Positions 1 through 5,579 of a DNA stretch of 40,682 bases are shown here, in pieces. The notes beneath the pieces are model-generated. The model did no database searches. It saw only the letters and a list, made by a program, of their open reading frames with translations, and was not told the origin of the DNA. Position numbers and translations under genes: made by a program. This DNA comes from a virus. Numbering within the stretch: position 1 is the stretch's first letter; every line of letters starts with the position of its first letter. The stretch spans positions 1 to 40,682 of IMG/VR virus record IMGVR_UViG_3300042380_000181; one strand, written 5' to 3'.

Positions 1-134
1 CGATCGCTTTCAGGGTTTTGATCGATTGGAGGTCGCCACTATCGAAAAAACGGAAGAAACCGCTTTTCTCTGTGTCGCGAATCTTGGCAATCATAGCAGG
101 AACCCAGTCCGGCGATTCCATTAGGGCTAAGCGT
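1..134. repeat. Terminal overlap of a circular contig (left copy)
   Basis: These 134 bases recur at the right end of the window. The first 126 are identical, then one base differs (C at 127, T at 40675), and the last seven match again. A minus-strand gene reads in frame across the join, which is what a circular or circularly permuted phage genome gives. A true terminal repeat is possible, but nothing here distinguishes it from an assembly overlap. Confidence 0.9.
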
Positions 135-307
135 GCCTGTAGCGTGCGTTGGACGTTAGGCATGCGGTAGAATCCTTTAAGCGCGTAACAGCCATGGCAG
201 ACGGAGCCTTCTACTTGAGCTAGTTTCGATCCGGTCTTACATGCGAGAGCGGGAACGGACCAGCCTTGGCAAGGCATTTTCGATGGTTGCGATAATGTGA
301 TTTGCAT
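1..307 (-). CDS. GP88-like phage protein, N-terminal part (continues at 40682)
   Basis: ATG at 305-307 opens a frame of 102 codons that runs off the left edge and continues through the circular join to the stop at 40250, giving 201 aa in all. This part reads MQITLSQPSKMPCQGWSVPA and carries a Cys-rich motif (CHGCYALKG) near residues 38-46. With the C-terminal half (FDSGDLQS, FWLPT, then CPA and CGDCRACW), it matches the pattern I know for the phage GP88 family, whose function is unknown. The clustered cysteines suggest a metal site (inference). No SD sequence is visible; the start lies behind a CACTACAAAA leader shared with two neighbouring genes. Confidence 0.75.
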   Translation of the reverse strand, partial: MQITLSQPSKMPCQGWSVPALACKTGSKLAQVEGSVCHGCYALKGFYRMPNVQRTLQARLALMESPDWVPAMIAKIRDTEKSGFFRFFDSGDLQSIKTLKAI

Positions 308-312
308 ATGTT

Positions 313-326
313 TTTTGTAGTGTGTT
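313..326 (-). promoter_or_regulatory. CACTACAA leader motif, copy 1
   Basis: On the minus strand this reads AACACACTACAAAA, seven bases from its core to the GP88-like start codon. The core ACACTACAA is repeated before the next two minus-strand genes. It could be a promoter element or an SD-independent translation leader; the sequence alone does not decide. Confidence 0.4.
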
Positions 327-382
327 TAACGGAGCGTCTTTGCTCCCCTCTGGCCACCCCGTAGGATGACCAGCTCGGGAAC

Positions 383-562
383 CTAGTCGCAAAAAGAAGC
401 ATCCACCCAATGGGTAAACGGCTTGTTTACGTCGCGCTCCGTGACTGTAAACGTCTCACAGTGCGGATAATCTGCGTTTAACTGCGCTGCAAGGGAATCG
501 GCTTGTGGCTTGCCAAGCACGACGGCGATTAAGTCTGCTCCGGAATAGATGTCGTATAACAT
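383..562 (-). CDS. Small hypothetical protein (59 aa)
   Basis: ATG at 560-562 on the minus strand opens a 59-codon frame with a TAG stop at 383-385. The protein begins MLYDIYSGADLIAVVLGKPQ and reads as an ordinary soluble mixed alpha/beta protein. I do not recognise a family. Support comes from the position in a leftward run of small genes and from the CACTACAA leader motif 11 bases upstream. The protein is mildly acidic, with two Cys far apart and no membrane segment. Confidence 0.65.
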   Translation of the reverse strand: MLYDIYSGADLIAVVLGKPQADSLAAQLNADYPHCETFTVTERDVNKPFTHWVDASFCD

Positions 563-571
563 AAGTGTGTG

Positions 572-583
572 TTTTGTAGTGTA
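572..583 (-). promoter_or_regulatory. CACTACAA leader motif, copy 2
   Basis: Minus strand TACACTACAAAA, 11 bases from its core to the ATG of the 59-aa gene. The core is shared with the motifs before the GP88-like gene and the 47-aa membrane protein gene. No SD sequence lies between motif and start. Confidence 0.4.
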
Positions 584-596
584 TTAGGTTGCTAGT

Positions 597-740
597 TTAC
601 TTGCGGTTTGCTTTGCGATAGTCGAAATATACTGACAGCCAGAGACTTGCGGTGATGATTGCGCAGCCTCCCATAAGGAGGAACAGCGCAAGGCGCACAT
701 ACGCAGCGTATTCGAGTGAGTTCATAGATTCGGTGGTCAT
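597..740 (-). CDS. Small single-pass membrane protein (47 aa)
   Basis: I chose the ATG at 738-740 because it directly follows the third copy of the CACTACAA leader; an upstream start would give 69 aa with a poorly protein-like N-terminus. Residues about 16-38 form one hydrophobic segment (VRLALFLLMGGCAIITASLW) followed by a basic tail (DYRKANRK), so a cytoplasmic C-terminus is likely. The family is unknown. It could be a minor inner-membrane factor; a holin role is less likely because a lysis cassette lies elsewhere. Confidence 0.6.
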   Translation of the reverse strand: MTTESMNSLEYAAYVRLALFLLMGGCAIITASLWLSVYFDYRKANRK

Positions 741-741
741 G

Positions 742-754
742 TTGTAGTGTGTTT
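742..754 (-). promoter_or_regulatory. CACTACAA leader motif, copy 3
   Basis: Minus strand AAACACACTACAA, one base from the ATG of the 47-aa membrane protein gene. The spacing to the start varies among copies (7, 11 and 1 bases). That argues against a strict ribosome-binding site and leaves a promoter or A-rich initiation leader as options. Confidence 0.4.
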
Positions 755-762
755 GAGGTTGG

Positions 763-933
763 TTATTTAGTGGCCTTCTGTGCTGCGTTAAGCGCTTCAA
801 GCGCAAGGATTACACGTTTGCATGCTGCAAGCCGTGCTTTGCCAAAGATACCAGCGGAGCGGATTGCAAGTACTTCGGCGTGCGCGGATTGGAGTTCTGC
901 GTTCAGGGATTCGATCAGTGGTTGGTTGTTCAT
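763..933 (-). CDS. Small helical hypothetical protein (56 aa)
   Basis: From the ATG at 931-933 the frame gives 56 aa starting MNNQPLIESLNAELQSAHAE, largely helical and possibly coiled-coil, ending in a Lys-rich tail. The frame stays open upstream to 1071, and an upstream start would add a hydrophobic segment (AFLFFFVASLCGLTYFY). The longer form would be a membrane-anchored coiled-coil protein. The upstream DNA is compositionally odd and lacks the CACTACAA leader, so the start is uncertain. No family recognised. Confidence 0.5.
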   Translation of the reverse strand: MNNQPLIESLNAELQSAHAEVLAIRSAGIFGKARLAACKRVILALEALNAAQKATK

Positions 934-1071
934 ACGGGTGTAAAAGTACGTTAGTCCGCATAAGGACGCAACAAAAAAGAAAAGAAAAGCGTAGTCCTGG
1001 TGAGTGTGTGCAGTTCGGAGGATGCGCGGGAGACGAGCCGATCGGAGCATGACGCGGAGTGCGTGCGGCAT

Positions 1072-1830
1072 ATATGCGGAGCGGTGCGCAAATGTGCGGA
1101 GTGCGTGCGGTGCGAAAGCGGAGCGAGGGTGAAAGCGAGAGCGGAGTGCGGAGGAATACCCTAGTGAAGTGGTAGGGTATGAAATGCGTTACCGCCCCCG
1201 CGTCACATAGCACGACCGCGCCACCCGCGACTGTGATCGCCGTACTCGCCAGCTCGTGCCCGCTCAGCTCGTGCCCGCTACGCCTCGTTCCGGCGCCCTA
1301 GCAAGCCACAAACTGCGCGTCTTTGGTGCTGTCGGCCAAGCTCGTTCGGGCCACCCTTGCAAGCGGCTGCGGCTGAGCGGGTTGCCAATAACGATGCACG
1401 GTGTACGTCATATGGAATGGGGTTTTTACTCTGAGAAACCGGCGACAGGGGGGGCGGGGGTCCGACCTGGTTATACGACGGCGACGGCGACGCATAGCCC
1501 CCCTCAGATTTTTTTTCGCCAACTGGCCCCCTTCGCAGTTGACGCCACCCGTCGCCATGCTACATTCCCCTACGTCCGGCAAGACATCTCCCAGCCGTGC
1601 GCAGCGGCTGGCCTAGCCCGTTACGTTGTCGTAAGCGTAGCGGGCTTTCTTCTTGCCCTACGTTTGTAGCTTGGCCTACCGTGCTCGTGGCAGCGTGTGT
1701 ACATGCTGTGCCGCTGGGGGCAATAGACGTGTTTCTGTGGGGGTACACGTCGAGCGGGCGCCCGGCTAGCTGGCCCGTGTTGGGCGTAAGCTTGCGCTGC
1801 CGCTTCTTTTCCTGTACCGTCGCTTGTACT
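1072..1830. other. Gene-poor, hairpin-rich divergent intergenic region
   Basis: No convincing gene is present; open frames such as 1256-1669 have low-complexity, non-protein-like translations. The region separates leftward and rightward genes, so it should hold divergent promoters. It contains GCGGAGTGCG-type direct repeats (about 1054-1150), a tandem AGCTCGTGCCCGCT at 1251-1264 and 1266-1279, and a run of inverted repeats: 1591-1597/1605-1611, 1615-1625/1630-1646, and 1726-1732/1745-1751. It is more GC-rich than its surroundings. It may encode a structured RNA or act as a transcription control zone. Confidence 0.55.
1615..1655 (+). terminator. Terminator-like hairpin
   Basis: AGCCCGTTACG pairs with CGTAA and CGGGCT around a TTGT loop, with a six-base bulge, and is followed by the T-rich tract TTTCTTCTT. 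A shorter perfect hairpin lies just before it at 1591-1611. Because it sits in a non-coding region ahead of the first rightward gene, it could terminate transcription or attenuate a leader transcript. It could also be one helix of a larger RNA. Confidence 0.4.
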
Positions 1831-2235
1831 ATGACCAAGTACACACTAAGCGAAAAGACTGTTAAGGCGCATCTAGGGAGCGCATATCGACCATTGTCGT
1901 ACAAGCTCGACGAGGACTACATTGAGCGTAAAGCCTTCAAGGGCATTCGCCGTATCTACAGGAGCGACCTGCTTGATGGCACGCTGCCGGGTGAAGTGGC
2001 CGAGCAGGAGCAGCCGGTGGACGAGCATATCGGTGAAGTTACCGAGATGGTTACGGAACCTCGCTACATCCCGATACATAACGAGTCTATGGAGCAGAGG
2101 ATCGTGTACTTGTATCCGAATAAGCGTTGGGTACGCACAGACGTCGAGGATATGGTGTTTGTCGGTATGAAGGGAGTCAACTTTCGTCAGGGTCAACGTA
2201 TTTGGGTTAAGAACAAGACGCTATGCATAAGATGA
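1831..2235 (+). CDS. Hypothetical protein (134 aa)
   Basis: The frame is open from 1597, but only the part from ATG 1831 reads as protein (MTKYTLSEKTVKAHLGSAYR), so I place the start there. It is a soluble charged protein with a Glu-rich centre (about residues 55-75) and a basic C-terminal end (RWVRTDVEDMVFVG, then RIWVKNKTL). It is the first rightward gene after the divergent region and overlaps the next gene by 13 bases. I recognise no family; its place ahead of the terminase may suggest an early or packaging-related role, which is a guess. Confidence 0.6.
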   Translation: MTKYTLSEKTVKAHLGSAYRPLSYKLDEDYIERKAFKGIRRIYRSDLLDGTLPGEVAEQEQPVDEHIGEVTEMVTEPRYIPIHNESMEQRIVYLYPNKRWVRTDVEDMVFVGMKGVNFRQGQRIWVKNKTLCIR

Positions 2236-2426
2236 CGCTTAAGGACAAGTTAGCGGTATATGACAAGCTTGAGCAGCTTAAGAGTAAGCTTAAGTCGCTT
2301 ATGTTCGCGTTAAGTGCAGGTTATGTTCTGCATATCGCGCTTAAGTGGTGCTTAAGCCTGGTGAACGCGCAAGAGATGCAGCTTAACACGTTTGAGTTGG
2401 CTATACTCTGGATTATCTGTTCTTAA
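2223..2426 (+). CDS. Small hypothetical protein, possibly membrane-associated (67 aa)
   Basis: It begins inside the end of the previous gene and codes for a Lys/Leu-rich amphipathic N-terminal half (TLKDKLAVYDKLEQLKSKLK) followed by two modest hydrophobic stretches (SAGYVLHIALKWCLSLV and TFELAILWIICS). The Leu-Lys pairs are nearly all encoded CTT AAG, which produces five GCTTAAG heptamers in 120 bp. No family recognised. The coupling to the upstream gene and the coherent translation support it. Confidence 0.5.
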   Translation: MHKMTLKDKLAVYDKLEQLKSKLKSLMFALSAGYVLHIALKWCLSLVNAQEMQLNTFELAILWIICS

Positions 2427-2439
2427 GCTGAGGAGAAGT

Positions 2440-2890
2440 TCTTACTCTCTAGTGATATTCCCCTTCACTAGTGATCTTGCTTCGTGTTGCCGTTCGCACT
2501 GTCGAAGCGCCAGCTGCTCACTCTCGCAGCTAACGCTGCTCACCGGAGGAGATAAACAATCCGGCAAGGAGAGTTGCGAGTGAGCATAGTACCCCCAAGA
2601 CTCAGCATTACTGCCTATCTTGGGGGAATACTATACAAAAATGAGATCAACGATCCGTATAAGTGTCGTCGTTTCGTTTCGCAATTACAGTCATGAGTGA
2701 TGGCTACCCGTTCGGGAAACTCTTGCCCTTCTCGTAGGCGTGACTGCTAGTACTCTGCAACTTTGAAGCCGAAGCAGATGTTTAATCCAGCCCAAGAGGG
2801 ATGGCTGGAACCATTTAGTCGCTCGTGCGTCCGATGTTTCAGGTGGCGCAGAAGGTACACGGTCGTTATTTGACGACAGAGCGAATATAG
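2440..2890 (+). ncRNA. Candidate structured RNA upstream of the terminase
   Basis: About 450 bases without a credible gene carry many perfect or nearly perfect helices. These are 2449-2455/2465-2471 (7 bp), 2479-2484/2503-2508 (6 bp), 2512-2517/2526-2531 (6 bp, with loop bases 2518-2523 complementary to 2578-2583), 2543-2547/2560-2564, 2587-2600/2618-2633 (14 bp with an AA bulge), 2754-2758/2774-2778, 2786-2792/2803-2809 (7 bp), and a junction closed by 2820-2824/2879-2883. The density is far above that of other spacers here. I cannot name an RNA family. Alternatives are a pac/cos site or a replication origin. Confidence 0.4.
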
Positions 2891-2917
2891 AGCATCGTAG
2901 TGAAAACGTCAACGTGT

Positions 2918-5578
2918 ATGGATGAAAAAAATCAAGAAATTATCGAAAAAGTCTTAGCCTATAAGCTGGAGGAACATCCAACGCTTCCGTCGCCGAATAA
3001 GCGGCAGCGCCTGGAGATGATCGAGAACATTGGCCCCGAGAAGGTACTCGACCTGTTCTTGATGCGGGAGAACAAGATTAAGGCGGAACTCAACGACCCC
3101 ATGCGCTATGGCCACGAGCTGCCGCACTGGCCGGATGCCGATAAGCTCTTGGGGCGCTTTAACGAGATTGTCGTCCTTGGTGGGAACAGATGCCTGGCTG
3201 GTGAAACGGAGATATACGATCCTGTGGCAAAAGTTTACAGGCGCATAGATCAGATTACGGAGCCGTTTTACGTTGAGTCCTGGGACTTTAATCTTAAGAA
3301 GAAAGTACAGGGACGCGCATCAAAGCCCTTTCAGAAGCCTGTTGATAACTTATACCGCGCTGTTCTAAGCAATGGAGAACAAATTCTTTGTTCGGCAGAG
3401 CATCGAGTTTCAACTCCCTTCGGATGGAGTTCCCTAAAAGACATCGGACTCGGAGGGCTTGTCGCTTCTCATCTGACAAGCAAAAGTTGGTTCTCTTCTT
3501 TCCTTGGTGCGCTGCCCTTATTTTTGCTAAACCTTCTTCCGTCCAGCGTGGGCACTTACCTTTCAAGGTTGCGCGAAGATGTTCTGCATTGGAGCGAAAC
3601 AGTTCAAGATTTTCTATCCGATTGTCCGTCGTCACTTCGTTTTTATGATGGACGACTTCTTTTGGGTCTAAAAACCGTCCTAGGTGGGCTTCCATCACAA
3701 GTCGATGCTCAAGAATGTAAGGAGTATGTTTTTTACGATGAGGATGGTCGGGCGCGTAAATCTCAATGTACCCGTCCTTATTTTGTATTCGGCCTCCACG
3801 CCATCCTTTGTGCAGGTTCCCGCTTCTTGGCCCGCTTCTCGGACATTGGATGTTATATTCACGGCACACCTTCGACAGATACGCTGTTGAGTATTTGTGA
3901 CCATGTAAGCGCTGAATTTCATCCAAAATGCTCTGTAAGGTGTCTCCACGCGCGATTGCGGCGGCTAGTTCAGTCTGCGATATCATTGATTTTAAGGGTG
4001 GTCTCATGGGCTTTAACTAAACACAACGAACTTAGACTCGTCAAGGTTTATCATAAACGAAAAGATACAGTATGGGATATCTCCGTTGATGGGTATGTTA
4101 ACTACTTTATTGGAGGCATTTTACATAAAAATTCAGGCAAAACTGAGTACGCCGCCAAGCGTATGGCCCAAGCTTTCATCGGCACTGACCTCAATGGACA
4201 GGCGCCTGACTGGGTAAAGGAACGCCACGGTAAGCGTAACATCCGCATCTGGTGCTTGCACACTACCCACATGACCAGCGTCTCTGCCCAGCAGAACGTC
4301 TTCTATAAGTACCTGCCGCCTGAGATACGCAACATTAAGCGAACTAATCATACGCAGATTAGTTTTAGCCAGAAGAACGGGTTCAGCGACAATACGGCGG
4401 TGTACATGGGTAACCAGATCTGGTTCCTTAACTACGCCCAGGACATTAAAGTCGTCGAAGGTGGCGAGGTGGACTACGTCTGGTGCGATGAACTTGTCCC
4501 GCAGAACTGGCTGGAGACTCTTCGCTACCGTTTGGTTACCCGGTCCGGCAAGCTGATTGTCACCTTTACGCCGGTGCAAGGCTACACCCAGGTCGTGAAG
4601 GAGTACATCAACAGTGCCAAGGTTACCGTTAGCCGTAAGTCGCCCCTGTTGCCAAATAACAACGTCCTAACCGTACCCAAGGGTGAGATGCCGTATCAAG
4701 CCGAGAACCTTTACGGACGACACGCCTGCATCTGGTATCATACCGAGCTCAACCCGTACAACAACTGGGAGCGCATGAAACAGGAGCTTTCGGGGCGCTC
4801 CAGCCACGACATCAAGATCCGCGCTTATGGTTGGGCAGATCAGACGGCTGGCTCCGAGTTTCCGATGTTCGGTGACCACAACTTGTGGAAGGGTGACGCT
4901 GAAGAGGTTATCCCTGAAGGTAGCAACTACATGGCTATCGACCCAGCCGGTGCGCGTAACTGGTTTATGCTTTGGGCTAGAGTAGATAAGTACGGTATAC
5001 TATGGGTCTACCGTGAATGGCCCGATCAAAGCTACGGTGAATGGGCTTTGCCTAGTGACAAGCCCGACGGTCGAGCTGGCCCGGCACAGAAGGCGGGTGC
5101 TGGCCGTGGGGTGAACGAGTACACCGAGCTTATCTGGAGCCTTGAGACTGCCGGGGACAAGCGTGAGATGATCGTGGACCGCTGGATTGACCCAAGAACC
5201 GCTGGCACAGAGACGATCACTAAGGACGGCGGTGTAACCGTGCTTGATCTGCTTAGTCAGGCTGATAATCCGCTCATCTTTACGCCTGCCGCAGCCCTGC
5301 CAATTGAGGAGCGCGTGCTCTTAATCAATGATCTTTTGTCATGGGATAGAGAAAAACCAATGGAAAAAGGAGTAAACCATCCAAAACTAATGATACATGA
5401 GTCTTGCCAGAACTTAATTTATAGTTTAAAGGAATGGACTGGACAAGATGGACAAAAAGGTGCTAGTAAAGATCCTATCGACGCTTTAGGCTATATGGTT
5501 GTCATGCAGCCAGCCTATTTTGGCGGCTTAGATTGGGAAAAACAATCTAAACGAATGTCTATGACAGGAAGTTATTAA
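2918..5578 (+). CDS. terL: Large terminase subunit interrupted by an intein
   Basis: This is the packaging motor: an ATPase followed by a nuclease that cuts concatemers at the portal. The ATG at 2918 gives 886 aa; a GTG at 2900 would add six residues. Residues 92-405 are an intein (3191-4132). Removing it joins GGNR to SGKT and restores a perfect Walker A motif, leaving about 572 aa, a normal TerL size. A Walker B-like acidic motif (VDYVWCDELVP) lies near 4471-4500, and the nuclease core begins with AIDPAGARNWF near 4932. The portal gene follows after one base. The small subunit may be the 194-aa gene at 38901, which precedes this gene on the circle. Confidence 0.93.
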   Translation: MDEKNQEIIEKVLAYKLEEHPTLPSPNKRQRLEMIENIGPEKVLDLFLMRENKIKAELNDPMRYGHELPHWPDADKLLGRFNEIVVLGGNRCLAGETEIYDPVAKVYRRIDQITEPFYVESWDFNLKKKVQGRASKPFQKPVDNLYRAVLSNGEQILCSAEHRVSTPFGWSSLKDIGLGGLVASHLTSKSWFSSFLGALPLFLLNLLPSSVGTYLSRLREDVLHWSETVQDFLSDCPSSLRFYDGRLLLGLKTVLGGLPSQVDAQECKEYVFYDEDGRARKSQCTRPYFVFGLHAILCAGSRFLARFSDIGCYIHGTPSTDTLLSICDHVSAEFHPKCSVRCLHARLRRLVQSAISLILRVVSWALTKHNELRLVKVYHKRKDTVWDISVDGYVNYFIGGILHKNSGKTEYAAKRMAQAFIGTDLNGQAPDWVKERHGKRNIRIWCLHTTHMTSVSAQQNVFYKYLPPEIRNIKRTNHTQISFSQKNGFSDNTAVYMGNQIWFLNYAQDIKVVEGGEVDYVWCDELVPQNWLETLRYRLVTRSGKLIVTFTPVQGYTQVVKEYINSAKVTVSRKSPLLPNNNVLTVPKGEMPYQAENLYGRHACIWYHTELNPYNNWERMKQELSGRSSHDIKIRAYGWADQTAGSEFPMFGDHNLWKGDAEEVIPEGSNYMAIDPAGARNWFMLWARVDKYGILWVYREWPDQSYGEWALPSDKPDGRAGPAQKAGAGRGVNEYTELIWSLETAGDKREMIVDRWIDPRTAGTETITKDGGVTVLDLLSQADNPLIFTPAAALPIEERVLLINDLLSWDREKPMEKGVNHPKLMIHESCQNLIYSLKEWTGQDGQKGASKDPIDALGYMVVMQPAYFGGLDWEKQSKRMSMTGSY
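3191..4132 (+). other. Intein (314 aa) in the terminase Walker A motif
   Basis: The coding frame enters an intein at Cys1 (codon 3191-3193, CLAGETEIYDPVAKVY, block A) and leaves at Asn314 with Ser as the +1 extein residue. Block B is GEQILCSAEHRVST, with its His at residue 71. Blocks F and G are VWDISVDGYVNYFIGGILHKN. The penultimate residue is Lys, with His one place earlier, unlike the usual His-Asn ending. Between blocks B and F the sense frame shows no LAGLIDADG or HNH motif; that segment is the reverse complement of a separate HNH gene. Insertion exactly at the P-loop codons is typical for inteins. Confidence 0.93.
3294..4007 (-). CDS. HNH homing endonuclease encoded antisense inside the intein
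   Basis: This 237-aa frame runs opposite to the terminase and lies wholly inside the intein. Residues about 8-55 look like a DNA-binding helix-turn-helix (SQTELAAAIARGDTLQSILD, then YLSKVCREYNI). Residues 98-143 form an HNH core: ILEHRLVMEAHLG, then EVVHHKNEVTTDNRIENLEL with the HH pair at 120-121, and a final His at 143. Catalytic-type His and Asn are all present. The start may be Met1 or Met8 (3984-3986). The last ~60 residues lie opposite intein block B and may be dispensable. It is probably the mobility enzyme of the intein, although endonuclease domains are normally fused in sense. Confidence 0.85.
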   Translation of the reverse strand: MRPPLKSMISQTELAAAIARGDTLQSILDEIQRLHGHKYSTAYLSKVCREYNIQCPRSGPRSGNLHKGWRGGRIQNKDGYIEIYAPDHPHRKKHTPYILEHRLVMEAHLGRFLDPKEVVHHKNEVTTDNRIENLELFRSNAEHLRATLKGKCPRWTEEGLAKIRAAHQGKKRTNFCLSDEKRQALRVRCLLGNSIRRELKLDALPNKEFVLHCLEQRGISYQQASERALMRVPVLSS

Positions 5579-5579
5579 C

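Noticed and set aside
797-1213. A 138-codon leftward frame over the small helical gene
   Set aside because: Arg/Pro/His-rich translation typical of a shadow frame in a repetitive GC-rich region.
1256-1669. A 137-codon open frame in the divergent region
   Set aside because: The translation is repetitive and lacks protein-like order, and the DNA is a GC-rich hairpin and repeat zone.
2237-2356. Five GCTTAAG heptamers in 120 bases as possible iterons
   Set aside because: They fall in frame as Leu-Lys or Leu-Ser codons of the small gene, so codon choice explains them; even spacing expected of iterons is absent.
2392-2583. A 63-codon open frame after the small Lys/Leu-rich gene
   Set aside because: Ser/Cys/Leu-rich non-protein-like translation that overlaps several predicted RNA helices.
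2707-2770. A tRNA-like arrangement around CCCGTTCGGG
   Set aside because: The GTTC-containing hairpin lies at the 5' side and no anticodon or acceptor arm in the right order can be formed.
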